Source: Variovorax jilinensis (GTDB lineage Bacteria; Pseudomonadota; Gammaproteobacteria; Burkholderiales; Burkholderiaceae_C). Taken from it: a DNA stretch of 64,000 nt. Positions 36,854 to 45,501 of this stretch are shown here, in pieces; the stretch's first letter is position 1, and the number at the start of each line of letters is the position of its first letter. Made by a program: the position numbers and the translations under genes. The notes beneath the pieces were generated by a model. The model was given only the letters and a program-made list of their open reading frames with translations. It made no database searches and was not told the DNA's origin. The DNA lies in contig NZ_JASZYQ010000001.1 of assembly GCF_030316885.1 (NCBI RefSeq), positions 1,302,001 to 1,366,000 on the forward strand, read 5' to 3'.

Positions 36854-38125
36854 ATGGCATTGATCGTTCATAAATACGGCGGCACGTCGATGGGCTCGAC
36901 CGAGCGCATCCGCAATGTCGCCAAGCGCGTCGCCAAGTGGGCGCGCGCCGGCCACCAGATGGTCGTGGTCCCGAGCGCCATGAGCGGCGAGACCAATCGC
37001 CTGCTCGGCCTGGCCAAGGAACTGGCGCCCGTAGGCCCCGCAGGCGGCGCCTACAACCGCGAGCTCGACATGCTTGCTTCCACCGGCGAGCAGGCCTCGT
37101 CGGCGCTGCTGGCCATCGCGCTGCAGGCCGAGGGCCTCGAGGCCGTGAGCTATGCGGGCTGGCAGGTGCAGGTCAAGACCGACAGCGCCTACACCAAGGC
37201 GCGCATCGAGAGCATCGACGACGAGCGCGTGCGCGCCGACCTCGACGCCGGGCGGGTCGTGGTCATCACCGGCTTCCAGGGCGTGGACGAGGGCGGCAAC
37301 ATCACGACCCTCGGACGCGGCGGCAGCGACACCTCGGCAGTCGCGATCGCGGCGGCGCTCAAGGCGCACGAATGCCTGACCTTTACCGACGTCGACGGCG
37401 TCTACACCACCGACCCGCGGGTCGAGCCCGACGCGCGCCGGCTCAAGACCGTGAGCTTCGAGGAAATGCTCGAGATGGCGAGCCTGGGCTCCAAGGTGCT
37501 GCAGATCCGCTCGGTCGAATTCGCGGGCAAGTACAAGGTGCCGCTGCGCGTGCTGTCGAGCTTCACGCCCTGGGACATCGACATCGAGGAAGAGGCCAAG
37601 TCCGGCACCCTGATCACTTTCGAGGAAGACGAAAACATGGAAAAAGCCGTCGTATCCGGCATTGCCTTCAACCGCGACGAAGCCAAGATCTCGGTCCTTG
37701 GCGTGCCCGACAAGCCGGGAATCGCGTATCACATCCTCGGCGCCGTGGCGGATGCCAACATCGAGGTCGACGTGATCATCCAGAACCTGAGCAAGGACGG
37801 ACGCACCGACTTCAGCTTCACGGTGCACCGCAACGACTACGCCAAGGCAATCGACCTGCTCAAGGCCAAGGTCCTGCCGACCCTGGGCGCAGCCGACATC
37901 GTCGGCGACACCAAGATCTGCAAGGTCAGCATTGTCGGCATCGGCATGCGCAGCCACGTCGGCGTGGCCAGCAAGATGTTCCGCGTGCTGAGCGAGGAGG
38001 GCATCAACATCCAGATGATCTCGACCAGCGAGATCAAGACCTCGGTCGTGATCGACGAGAAATACATGGAACTCGCCGTGCGCGCGCTGCACAAGGCTTT
38101 CGATCTGGATCAGCCGACCACGTGA
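36854..38125 (+). CDS. lysC: Aspartate kinase
   Basis: First enzyme of the aspartate pathway (lysine, threonine, methionine, diaminopimelate). The 423 residues show the kinase signature VHKYGGTSMGSTERI, GFQGVDEGGNITTLGRGGSDTSAVAIA and FTDVDGVYTTDPR. Two ACT domains follow in the C-terminal third (EKAVVSGIAFNRDEAKISVLGVPDKPG and CKVSIVGIGMRSHVGVASKMF), which usually mediate feedback inhibition by lysine or threonine. The length and layout match the single-function Burkholderiales enzyme. The upstream 129 bp contain no recognisable lysine riboswitch. Confidence 0.98.
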   Translation: MALIVHKYGGTSMGSTERIRNVAKRVAKWARAGHQMVVVPSAMSGETNRLLGLAKELAPVGPAGGAYNRELDMLASTGEQASSALLAIALQAEGLEAVSYAGWQVQVKTDSAYTKARIESIDDERVRADLDAGRVVVITGFQGVDEGGNITTLGRGGSDTSAVAIAAALKAHECLTFTDVDGVYTTDPRVEPDARRLKTVSFEEMLEMASLGSKVLQIRSVEFAGKYKVPLRVLSSFTPWDIDIEEEAKSGTLITFEEDENMEKAVVSGIAFNRDEAKISVLGVPDKPGIAYHILGAVADANIEVDVIIQNLSKDGRTDFSFTVHRNDYAKAIDLLKAKVLPTLGAADIVGDTKICKVSIVGIGMRSHVGVASKMFRVLSEEGINIQMISTSEIKTSVVIDEKYMELAVRALHKAFDLDQPTT

Positions 38126-38131
38126 ACGTGG

Positions 38132-38137
38132 CATAAT
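38132..38137 (+). promoter_or_regulatory. -10 box of the tRNA-Ser promoter
   Basis: CATAAT, one mismatch from TATAAT, sits 11 bases before the mature tRNA 5' end and just after the lysC stop codon. No convincing -35 box is visible at 16-18 bp upstream. Confidence 0.45.
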
Positions 38138-38147
38138 CAACGGCTCA

Positions 38148-38240
38148 GGAACTGTGACCGAGTGGCCGAAGGTGCTCCCCTGCTAAGGGAGTATGGGGTG
38201 TAGAGCCTCATCGAGGGTTCGAATCCCTCCGGTTCCGCCA
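38148..38240 (+). tRNA. tRNA-Ser (anticodon GCT)
   Basis: A complete 93-base class II tRNA with a 7-bp acceptor stem (GGAACTG with CGGTTCC, one G-U pair), G discriminator and encoded CCA. The anticodon stem CTCCC/GGGAG encloses the loop CTGCTAA, so the anticodon GCT is at 38182-38184 and reads AGC/AGU codons. A long variable arm follows, and the T-loop is GGTTCGAATCC. The 3' half is a typical integration site for P4-type integrases, and a broken integrase gene follows it. Confidence 0.97.
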
Positions 38241-38263
38241 GACATCGTCTATGACGATCCTTG

Positions 38264-38297
38264 AAAGCCCCGCTGCATCAGTGCAGCGGGGCTTTTT
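38264..38297 (+). terminator. Rho-independent terminator after tRNA-Ser
   Basis: AAAGCCCCGCTGCA (38264-38277) and TGCAGCGGGGCTTT (38282-38295) form a perfect 14-bp stem with the four-base loop TCAG, followed by a T run. It ends the tRNA transcript. Confidence 0.93.
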
Positions 38298-38401
38298 CAT
38301 TGGGGACGCCCACATCGTCGACCCGTAAAGTGCAGGCCGATCCTCCTCCGGCCGCGCGCTGATCGTGGGATCGGTCATGGCACCAGAGGCAGCGATGCCA
38401 C

Positions 38402-38640
38402 ATGACATTGACAGCGAAGACTGTCGAAGCGGCGAAGCCGCGCGAGAAGGCCTACAAGCTGGCCAACGGGCACGGCCTCTGCCTGTTCGTCACACCCGCA
38501 GGCAGCAAGACTTCCCGGTCATCGGTGCCATGCCCATCAAGGCGATACCACGATCCAAGCTGGTCGCCGTGGTACGGGCGGCCCAGGCCCGCGGCAAGCC
38601 GATCTGGCACAGGCGGGGGCCAGCCAGCGTCGCGCCAGGC
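38402..38640 (+). pseudogene. Remnant of a P4-type tyrosine recombinase (integrase)
   Basis: The frame from ATG 38402 reads MTLTAKTVEAAKPREKAYKL and continues ANGHGLCLFVTPAGSK, the standard N-terminus (DUF4102 arm-binding domain) of P4-family integrases. At about 38510 the similarity moves to another frame that reads VIGAMPIKAIPRSKLVAVVRAAQARGKP, resembling the core-binding domain normally found roughly 100 residues from the start. So an internal deletion with a frameshift has fused two pieces, and the catalytic domain (R-H-R-Y) is gone. Its place 160 bp behind tRNA-Ser and its orientation fit an integrase that once inserted at this tRNA. Confidence 0.75.
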
Positions 38641-38965
38641 GTAACTGCATGACGCTGCCGGCAAAAAAACCGACCTCCGCTGGAGTCCGCTCGCATGCTG
38701 GGTGTTGCCGGCAATGTGGAACTGCTGGATGGTCACGTTCTCTTTGGCTTGCCGGCTTCTTGCTCTCGGTTTGGCACGCTGACGCGGCACTGCGAAACTA
38801 GGCCACGAGAGTCCTGAGGACCGCATTGGAGTCGTAGTAAAGACAGTTCAGGGCCCGTTGCGGAAGTACGCGCAGCGGAGCTGATAGCCCAGAAGCTGAC
38901 ACTCACGCGTTTGATCCTCTTGCGCCGGCACGCGGGAGTTCAGAACGTCGGGGGGTGGCACATGG
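38641..38965. other. Non-coding stretch behind the integrase remnant
   Basis: About 325 bp with no convincing gene in any frame. The base composition is slightly less GC-rich than the core genes, and short runs such as AAAAAAA occur. It is probably debris from the island that used the tRNA. The nearest intact gene is the LysR regulator on the minus strand. Confidence 0.5.
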
Positions 38966-39943
38966 TCACGCTGCGATCGGTCGAATAGACCGACCGTACA
39001 ACGCAACCTGAAGCTCACGCCATTCGTCGGACTCCACGTTGAAGAGCTGCGCGACCTGCTTTCTCAACCACTGGCTGCGAGCGTCATGGTGAACGAGCGG
39101 ATGCCAGTGCTGTTGCACTGCAAAGCTGGGGGGCGTGAAAGGCAGGCGCAGCAGCTCGACCATTCCCAGCTGCACGAACCGAGCCCCGGTTGCCAGCGGC
39201 ACGGTGGCCATCAGATCTGTGCTCTCGACGATCGCAGGCAAGCTCAGATGGTGAGGCGTTTCAAGCACGATCCGGCGCTTGATGGATCGCTTTTCCAGGA
39301 ATGCTTCGAACAGCGCATTGGTCCTGGCAGGCGAGGAAACCACCACGTGACCAATTTCGGAGTAGTTCTTCTCCGTGACACCTCGGGCTGCGAGTGGATG
39401 GCCACGACGAAGCATGCAGGCGTAGGTGTGGAAGTACAGGCGCTGCTGAAAAGACGACTGCGAATCTAGATCGGGAAAGTACCCGAGTGCGAGATCGATG
39501 TCGCCATTGGACATTGCCTGCTTCAGCGTTTCCGTCTCCATGGAGGCGCAGGTGACGGTCGCATAGGGCGCGTGCTGCTGCAGATGCTGGAGCAGCCTGG
39601 GAAGGAAAACAATCTCCGCGACATCAGCCATCGCCAGTCGGAAGACGGTGCGGGCGGTCGCCGGATCGAACCCCGGCTTCTGCAGGACCTCTTCAGTGAC
39701 GCGGGACAGCACACCCTGAGCTGTCGCGATCATCTGCTCTGCCCGGGGGGTGGGCGACATACCCACTGGCGTGCGAACGAAAAGCGGGTCATCGAGCACC
39801 TGCCGCAACCGCGCAAGCGCGGTGCTGAAGCCCGACTGGCTCATGTCCAGCGCGTGGGCAGCCTGGGTCACGTTCCGAGTTGCGGCGAGCGCCACCAGCA
39901 CGCGCAAGAGGTTCAGATCGAAAGTTGTGTCTATCGTTCTCAC
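38966..39943 (-). CDS. LysR-family transcriptional regulator
   Basis: A 325-residue LysR-type regulator. The N-terminal winged helix-turn-helix is LNLLRVLVALAATRNVTQAAHALDMSQSGFSTALARLRQVLDDPLFVRTPVGMSPTPRA, a near-perfect family match. The effector-binding domain (about residues 95-310) follows. The gene is divergent from the Rieske oxygenase operon with a 100-bp shared promoter region. That is the usual LysR layout, so it very likely activates that operon in response to the substrate or an intermediate. The effector is unknown. Confidence 0.93.
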   Translation of the reverse strand: MRTIDTTFDLNLLRVLVALAATRNVTQAAHALDMSQSGFSTALARLRQVLDDPLFVRTPVGMSPTPRAEQMIATAQGVLSRVTEEVLQKPGFDPATARTVFRLAMADVAEIVFLPRLLQHLQQHAPYATVTCASMETETLKQAMSNGDIDLALGYFPDLDSQSSFQQRLYFHTYACMLRRGHPLAARGVTEKNYSEIGHVVVSSPARTNALFEAFLEKRSIKRRIVLETPHHLSLPAIVESTDLMATVPLATGARFVQLGMVELLRLPFTPPSFAVQQHWHPLVHHDARSQWLRKQVAQLFNVESDEWRELQVALYGRSIRPIAA

Positions 39944-39975
39944 AGATAGTCATCTTCCACTCAATCGTGTAGCGC

Positions 39976-40015
39976 GGGGAGAGGGGCTTCCCTAAAGTCC
40001 CCCTCGAGCGCCCCG
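39976..40015. promoter_or_regulatory. Inverted repeat between LysR and the Rieske operon
   Basis: GAGGGG (39981-39986) and CCCCTC (40000-40005) form an inverted repeat in the 100-bp divergent region, extended by CGGGG and CCCCG outside it. It lies 38-63 bases before the oxygenase ATG. It could be the LysR operator or a leader hairpin; sequence alone does not separate these. Confidence 0.3.
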
Positions 40016-40043
40016 TTTTCAGAGCGGCGCACCTAGAGAGACG

Positions 40044-41102
40044 ATGAACATGTTCTTGAAGAACTGCTGGTACGTGGCAGCCTGGGACCACGAAATCCTC
40101 GGCGATACGCTCTTGTCGAGGACCCTCCTGGGGCAGCCCGTTCTTTTCTACCGCAAGGAGGACGGAACGGTTGTTGCCATGGACAACAAGTGCTGCCACC
40201 GGCACGCACCGTTGCACATGGGACGCAAGGAAGGGGATTGCGTCCGATGCATGTACCACGGAGCGAAATACGATGCGACCGGCGCCTGCGTTGAGGTCCC
40301 CGGCCAGGATCGGATCCCGCCCAAGCTGCGCCAACGTGTCTACCCCACTGCTCAACGCAAACGCTGGGTGTGGATCTGGATGGGAGATCCGGCGCTCGCC
40401 GACGACACGCTGATCCCCGACACCTTCTCGCTCGCTCATCCGGACTGGCGATGGAAGCCTTCGTACCTGCACTACGAGTGCAACTACCTCCTGATCAGCG
40501 ACAACCTTCTCGACTTTTCGCACCTTAGCTACGTGCACGAAAAGACCTTTGGTGGTTCGCCCAACATCGCAGAGGCCCGACCCGAAGTGCAGCGTATCTC
40601 GCGAGGCGTCCGGGTCAGTCGGCCGGTGCGCGGCACAGTGCCTGCGCCGTATCACCAGCGCCTCGGTAGCTTCGAAGGCAAGGTTGATCGGTGGTTCCGA
40701 TACGACTTTCACGTCCCTGGAATTCTGCTGCTCGATGCCGGCGTCAAGTCAGCTGCGACACCGGACGACGACATGAGCGGCGCGCTCCAGTTCCACAGTT
40801 GCCAGGCGATCACCCCTGAGACTGAAAAGTCGACGCACTACTTCTTCATGCAGGCTCACAACTTCCGGCTCGACGACGCTGTCGTTACGGAATCCATCGA
40901 TCAAAGCCAGAAGCGTGCGTTCATCGAGGACAAGCAGATCCTCGAGGCACAGCAGCAAATGATCGACAACTCGCCGGAGTCACCGATGGTTGCCATGGCC
41001 GCCGATGCGGGGCTCATGCAATACCGCCGGCTGCTGAACGAACTGATCGACCTGGAGAACAAGGCGCCAGCGGTCATTCCACTCATACCCGTGACCCCTT
41101 GA
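40044..41102 (+). CDS. Rieske non-heme iron oxygenase, VanA-like (oxygenase component)
   Basis: Oxygenase of a two-component Rieske monooxygenase, 352 residues. The Rieske [2Fe-2S] site is C50-x-H52 and C69-x2-H72 (CCHRHAPLHMG then CMYHG). The mononuclear iron site is in DNLLDFSHLSYVH (Asp157, His160, His165), and the family feature FIEDKQILEAQQ is present. The opening FLKNCWYVAAWDHEI and the overall length match vanillate O-demethylase and related aryl-ether demethylases (dicamba- and syringate-type enzymes). Electron supply comes from the reductase two genes downstream. O-demethylation of a methoxy-aromatic acid is the best guess, but related enzymes hydroxylate other substrates. Confidence 0.92.
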   Translation: MNMFLKNCWYVAAWDHEILGDTLLSRTLLGQPVLFYRKEDGTVVAMDNKCCHRHAPLHMGRKEGDCVRCMYHGAKYDATGACVEVPGQDRIPPKLRQRVYPTAQRKRWVWIWMGDPALADDTLIPDTFSLAHPDWRWKPSYLHYECNYLLISDNLLDFSHLSYVHEKTFGGSPNIAEARPEVQRISRGVRVSRPVRGTVPAPYHQRLGSFEGKVDRWFRYDFHVPGILLLDAGVKSAATPDDDMSGALQFHSCQAITPETEKSTHYFFMQAHNFRLDDAVVTESIDQSQKRAFIEDKQILEAQQQMIDNSPESPMVAMAADAGLMQYRRLLNELIDLENKAPAVIPLIPVTP

Positions 41103-41138
41103 TTTCCCGGCAAACCTAGAACAACTTGGAGACCCTCG

Positions 41139-42119
41139 ATGAACTTTCCCCGATTCATGCAGGTTGCAGCCGCAGCGTTGCTCGCGACCACAAGCGCCTT
41201 GGCCTCAGCTCAAGGTGGCAACTTTCCCAGCAAGCCGATCACCATCGTGGTGCCGTTCCCGGCCGGCGGTGTCACCGACCAGCTCGCGCGCGGTGTCGGT
41301 CAGAAGATGTCCGAGAGCTTGAAGGTCCCGGTCATCGTGGATAGCCGGCCAGGCGCCGGCGCGCAGATCGCCGCCAACTTCGTCAAACAAGCGCCCGCAG
41401 ACGGCTACACGATCTTCATCGGGGACATCGGCTCCTTCGCGCTCAACGGAAATCTCTATGCCAAGCTGAGCTACGACCCGCTGAAGGACTTCACGCCGCT
41501 TGCTCGACTGGCCCTCGCTCCGGCACTTCTCGTAGTGAATGCCGACAGCCCGTACAAGACCGCGGCAGATCTGGTCTCGGCCGTGAAGACGAAGCCAGGC
41601 GGCGTGAGCATCGCCTCGCAGAGCACGGGCTCGGGCGGACATCTGTTCGCGGAGATGTTGCGCGACAAAACCAAGGGCAACTTGAACCACGTACCGTATC
41701 GAGGCTCGTCACCGGCACTGATAGACATGGTCGGCAACCAGGTCGAGGTCTTCTTTGATCCGATGATCACGAGTGGGCCCTTCGTGAAAGACGGAAAGCT
41801 CAGGGCGCTCGCCATCGGCGCTGAAAAGCGATCGGCCCAGTTCCCTGACGTGCCCACGCTGGCCGAGGTGGGTCTGGGTGACATCAATCTGGTTGCCTGG
41901 TTCGGTATGGCGGTCAGGGCAGGGACGCCCCCTGCTGTGGTCTCGCTCCTAAGCAATGAAGTCGTCAAGGCAATGCAGTCACCGGAGCTGACCAAGAAAT
42001 TCACCGATCAGGGGCTGGAGGTCGCACCGATGACGGACGTACAGTTCGGCCCCTTTGTGAAGGATGAGACTGCGCGTTGGGGCTTGGTAATCAAGAACGC
42101 CAGCATCAAGCTCGAGTAG
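41139..42119 (+). CDS. Bug-family periplasmic substrate-binding protein (TTT-type)
   Basis: A 326-residue periplasmic binding protein of the Bug (TctC-like) family. It has a Sec signal peptide (MNFPRFMQVAAAALLATTSALASA) and the conserved pattern FPSKPITIVVPFPAGGVTDQLAR, VDSRPGAGAQIAANFVKQAPADGYTIFIGDIGSFALN, and PDVPTLAEVG. Bug proteins bind small carboxylates, often aromatic acids. No TctA/TctB membrane partners are nearby, so it must share a transporter or act as a sensor. It is located between the Rieske oxygenase and its reductase (36 bp and 4 bp gaps), which implies the same substrate. Confidence 0.92.
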   Translation: MNFPRFMQVAAAALLATTSALASAQGGNFPSKPITIVVPFPAGGVTDQLARGVGQKMSESLKVPVIVDSRPGAGAQIAANFVKQAPADGYTIFIGDIGSFALNGNLYAKLSYDPLKDFTPLARLALAPALLVVNADSPYKTAADLVSAVKTKPGGVSIASQSTGSGGHLFAEMLRDKTKGNLNHVPYRGSSPALIDMVGNQVEVFFDPMITSGPFVKDGKLRALAIGAEKRSAQFPDVPTLAEVGLGDINLVAWFGMAVRAGTPPAVVSLLSNEVVKAMQSPELTKKFTDQGLEVAPMTDVQFGPFVKDETARWGLVIKNASIKLE

Positions 42120-42123
42120 AACG

Positions 42124-43089
42124 ATGCTGCAGGTACGTGTCACCCGTAAAACGATGGATGCGACAGACATTGCCGTCTTGGAGCTGGCAAGCGTCGACGA
42201 GGCGAGGCACCCACTGCCGGCCTTTTCGGCTGGCTCCCATATCGACGTCCATCTGCCCAACGGCCTGGTCCGCCAATATTCTTTGTGCAATAGCCCGGCC
42301 GACAGCCATCGTTATCAGATCGGGGTGCTGCGAGATTCCGCCTCGAGGGGCGGATCTGCTGCTGTGCATGATCTGCTCATGGAGGAAGCGACCCTCGAGA
42401 TCAGTTCACCGCGCAACCATTTCCCGCTCGCGGTCGATGCAAGCCACAGCATCCTGCTGGCGGGCGGCATCGGGGTGACGCCGATCCTATGCATGGCCGA
42501 GCGTCTTTCGGCCACTGATGCGTCGTTTGAATTTCACTACTGCACGCGTTCGCTCGACCGCACGGCGTTTCACAGTCGAATTCTTGCTTCAGCCTTTGCT
42601 GCGCGCGTCAGCTTTCATCATGACGACGGTGACGAAGATCAAAAGATCCGCCTGCGCGAGCTCCTGGAAGCACGCCGGGATGCGACTGGGGTTCACCTGT
42701 ACGTGTGCGGTCCCCAAGGGTTCTTGGACTGGGTCATCCAGTCGGCGCAGGCAGTTGCATGGCCCGCGGCCCAGCTTCACTACGAGTACTTTGGAGCCGA
42801 GGTCTCGAAGAGCAATGGCGATGCGGAGTTTGAAGTGCAAATCTCCAGCAGTGGCTTGCTTGTCAGGGTGCCTGGCGGGCAGAGCGTGGTGGAGGCGTTG
42901 GCGCAACACGGCGTCCAAGTAGAGACGTCATGCGAGCAAGGCGTCTGTGGAACATGCGTCACTCGCGTACTTCGCGGCACCCCGGATCACCGGGACCACT
43001 ATCTGACAGCCCAAGAACATGCCGCGAATGACCAGTTCATGCCATGTTGCTCGCGCTCCAGATCTCCCGTCCTGGTCCTAGACCTTTAG
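42124..43089 (+). CDS. PDR/VanB-family oxidoreductase (Rieske reductase component)
   Basis: Electron-transfer partner of the Rieske oxygenase, 321 residues. Domain order: flavin-binding barrel (HIDVHLPNGLVRQYSLCNSPAD, with the RxYSL flavin motif), NAD-binding domain (ILLAGGIGVTPILCMAERLS and LYVCGPQGFLDWV) and a C-terminal plant-type [2Fe-2S] ferredoxin with C270-x4-C275-x2-C278-x29-C308. This is the phthalate dioxygenase reductase/VanB architecture. It moves electrons from NAD(P)H through FMN to the oxygenase. The start lies 4 bp after the Bug gene. Confidence 0.94.
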   Translation: MLQVRVTRKTMDATDIAVLELASVDEARHPLPAFSAGSHIDVHLPNGLVRQYSLCNSPADSHRYQIGVLRDSASRGGSAAVHDLLMEEATLEISSPRNHFPLAVDASHSILLAGGIGVTPILCMAERLSATDASFEFHYCTRSLDRTAFHSRILASAFAARVSFHHDDGDEDQKIRLRELLEARRDATGVHLYVCGPQGFLDWVIQSAQAVAWPAAQLHYEYFGAEVSKSNGDAEFEVQISSSGLLVRVPGGQSVVEALAQHGVQVETSCEQGVCGTCVTRVLRGTPDHRDHYLTAQEHAANDQFMPCCSRSRSPVLVLDL

Positions 43090-43187
43090 CGCCTCGCCCA
43101 GGCGGCGTCGCGCGGCCACCAGATGCTGCCTGAATCCTTTGATGCTTGATCGAAGAAGGGGCATGGGCGCGCCGACCGCCCCAAAGG

Positions 43188-43214
43188 GCTGCTTTCGCTG
43201 CTTTCGCTGCTTTC
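43188..43214 (+). repeat. Three tandem 9-bp repeats
   Basis: GCTGCTTTC is repeated perfectly three times (43188-43196, 43197-43205, 43206-43214) in the 234-bp non-coding gap between two convergent genes. No gene is supported in that gap. Confidence 0.9.
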
Positions 43215-43323
43215 GGGCGACGACGCCACCAGGCGGTCCAGGCCATAACCGGACGTTCCCTTAAATGGCCCATCGTGTAGCGTGAGTTCACTCGACCCGC
43301 ACGCCGCATTGCCTCGTTGAGGT

Positions 43324-44370
43324 TCATGCTACCGAGCGCTTCGGCGGATCCAGTTGCTCAAGCTGACCTCCTGCCAAGCTCTGGCGGGTGGACGCTTGGT
43401 TCAGCAGGTCATGCGGAAATCCCAGACTGGGCGAGCCCGCCGCGTTCAATAGCGAAAGTTGCTGTTCTGTGAGCCGCACATCCGCGGCGGCAAGGTTGTC
43501 CTCCAGCTGTACCACCGACTTCGGCCCAATGATGGGAATGGCACCGCGTGCTGCCACCCAGGCGATGGCAACCCGTCCCGGGTTCGACCCCATCTCTTCG
43601 GCGACCGCATGTAGGGCGTCAAGGACCGCGCCTTTCTGCGCGCTGTCTTCTTGGTGGATGAGCGCGCCCAACTGAGTCGCGCGGCCCACTTCGCCACGAC
43701 GGTACTTGCCAGTGAGAAGACCTCCGCCCAGCGGCGACCAGGCCACCGTGCCGAGGCCCAGTGCCTGCGCCATCGGCAGCAACTCTCGTTCGGCTGTGCG
43801 CTCGACCAAGCTGTACTCCAACTGGACGCCAGCGATGGGAAGCGAGCCCCGCATCTCGGCCAAGGTGACCGCACGGGACACGCGCCACGCCGGGAAGTCC
43901 GACAGGCCCGCGTACACAACCTTGCCGGCTCGTGCCAGGTCGTCCACACCGCGCAGCACTTCCTCCATCGGCGTGACGCCGTCAGGCATGTGGACCCAAA
44001 GGAGGTCGATACGGTCGGTCTTCAGCCGCTTCAGGCTGGCTTCAACCGACTGGACCATGACCTTTCGCGAGTTGCCGGTCGCCGCAACGCCAGCTTGCGC
44101 AGGAGTGGGGCCCAGCGAGAACTTGCTGGCCAACACAATCTTCTCGCGAACCGGCGCAATCAATTCGCTGAGCAGCGCCTCTGACTGGCCGGCTTGGTAG
44201 TTGTCGGCCGTATCGATGAAGTTGCCCCCGGCCTCCACGTATCGACCGAACATGCGACGGGCTTCATCCGGTTCGGCACCGTAGCCCCACGCCGTACCGA
44301 AGTTGCCCGTGCCGAGGGCCAGTTGGGAGACTCGCAAACCAGTGTGGTTGCCAAAAACTTGGTAGCGCAT
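43324..44370 (-). CDS. Aldo-keto reductase
   Basis: An NADPH-dependent (beta/alpha)8-barrel oxidoreductase, 348 residues. The catalytic block FIDTADNYQAGQSEALLSELI contains the Asp and Tyr. KFSLGPTP gives the Lys, and LLWVHMPDGVTPMEEVLRGVDDLARAGKVVYAGLSDFPAW the His-bearing strand. The cofactor-phosphate region is IPIIGPKSVVQLEDNLAAADVRL. The start at 44370 has an AGAGGA ribosome site, and a longer in-frame ATG (44409) adds 13 unlikely residues. It is divergent from a LysR gene, which probably controls it. The substrate is unknown. Confidence 0.92.
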   Translation of the reverse strand: MRYQVFGNHTGLRVSQLALGTGNFGTAWGYGAEPDEARRMFGRYVEAGGNFIDTADNYQAGQSEALLSELIAPVREKIVLASKFSLGPTPAQAGVAATGNSRKVMVQSVEASLKRLKTDRIDLLWVHMPDGVTPMEEVLRGVDDLARAGKVVYAGLSDFPAWRVSRAVTLAEMRGSLPIAGVQLEYSLVERTAERELLPMAQALGLGTVAWSPLGGGLLTGKYRRGEVGRATQLGALIHQEDSAQKGAVLDALHAVAEEMGSNPGRVAIAWVAARGAIPIIGPKSVVQLEDNLAAADVRLTEQQLSLLNAAGSPSLGFPHDLLNQASTRQSLAGGQLEQLDPPKRSVA

Positions 44371-44487
44371 GGTGGTCCTCTTGGATGAACTGCTATGAAT
44401 CTGTAGCACTGGTGAAGACGCAGCACGTTTTTCCCAGGAGGGGGATGCGTTGTCTATCCATGAAGGTTAAAGTCGCTCCCCAAATTG

Positions 44488-44502
44488 TTCAAATCGATTG
44501 AA
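44488..44502. promoter_or_regulatory. Inverted repeat overlapping the LysR translation start region
   Basis: TTCAA-ATCGA-TTGAA is a 5-5-5 inverted repeat with AT-rich arms, as in LysR-type boxes. It is 3 bp before the ATG at 44506 and 118 bp before the divergent aldo-keto reductase start. Binding there could repress the regulator itself. Confidence 0.4.
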
Positions 44503-44505
44503 AGC

Positions 44506-45501
44506 ATGATTGACATCAACGAGCATGATTTTCATCGCCTCGACCTGAATCTGCTGCTCGTCTTCACTGCGCTGCTGCGCGAGCGAAGCGTCACCCGGGC
44601 CGCCAAACGCCTGTACCTCGGACAGCCGGCCATCAGCGCATCCCTGGCCCGACTGCGCGCCTTCGCCGGTGACGACCTGTTCGTGCGCACTGCGCGGGGC
44701 ATGGAGCCGACCACCCATGCACTCGCTCTCGCGGAGCGGCTCAAGCCGGTCCTCGAAGGCCTGAGTGCCGCGCTCTTCACCACCAGCGCCTTCGACCCAT
44801 CCTCGAGCGACCGCACGTTCTCCCTCGGCATGTTTGACATCGGGGAGGTCACGCTCGGCCCTGAGTTGCTGGGTGAAATGGAGACGGCGGCACCCTGCGT
44901 ACGGCTCGCACTTCGACCGGTCGACCGGGCCAACGCGGTCGCTCAGCTCGAAGCAGGGACACTGGACCTTGCCATCACGGATATTGGCGCCACGGCGCAG
45001 TGGATACGTACCAAGCCGCTGTTCCAGGAATTCTTCGCCTGCATCTTCGACCCCAAAGTGGTTCGGGCTCGGATTCCAATCAGCCTCAAGGAGTATCTTG
45101 CATACCCTCATCTGCTGACCTCATTCGGGGGCGAGTTCGTCGGCTACGTCGACGAGGTGCTGGAGCAGCGCGGTCTTGCCCGCCACGTCACGATGACCAC
45201 GACCCGCTTCAGCACATTGCCGTTTGTGCTGCGACGCTTCCAGGGCATCGCTTCGCTCCCGGGCACGGCAGCACGGGAGCTGAGCGGCGCGCTGGGCCTC
45301 GCCGTGAGCCCGCTGCCTGTCGAGGTCCCGCCGGTAGACCTCTCGCTCGTTTGGCACGCTCGCCACGAAACCGATGCCGGGCATCAGTGGCTCCGAGAAT
45401 TGGTCTACCGCGTTTGCATGCGGTTTGCGCCGCCTGAGGTGCACAAGCCCAAAAGTTCAAAGCGGACCACCGGACGCGTACAGAGGACCCGTCGACGCTA
45501 G
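44506..45501 (+). CDS. LysR-family transcriptional regulator
   Basis: A 331-residue LysR-type regulator. The DNA-binding domain LDLNLLLVFTALLRERSVTRAAKRLYLGQPAISASLARLRAFAGDDLFVRTARGMEPT is intact, followed by the effector domain and a short basic tail (KSSKRTTGRVQRTRRR). A TTG at 44485 would add seven residues; I prefer the ATG. It is divergent from the aldo-keto reductase gene, its probable target. The strongly basic C-terminal tail is not typical of the family. Confidence 0.92.
   Translation: MIDINEHDFHRLDLNLLLVFTALLRERSVTRAAKRLYLGQPAISASLARLRAFAGDDLFVRTARGMEPTTHALALAERLKPVLEGLSAALFTTSAFDPSSSDRTFSLGMFDIGEVTLGPELLGEMETAAPCVRLALRPVDRANAVAQLEAGTLDLAITDIGATAQWIRTKPLFQEFFACIFDPKVVRARIPISLKEYLAYPHLLTSFGGEFVGYVDEVLEQRGLARHVTMTTTRFSTLPFVLRRFQGIASLPGTAARELSGALGLAVSPLPVEVPPVDLSLVWHARHETDAGHQWLRELVYRVCMRFAPPEVHKPKSSKRTTGRVQRTRRR

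Noticed and set aside
43037..43327. A 96-codon minus-strand frame in the gap after the Rieske operon
   Set aside because: Composition is Arg/Ala-rich, it overlaps the end of the reductase gene and carries the 9-bp repeats; no family similarity.
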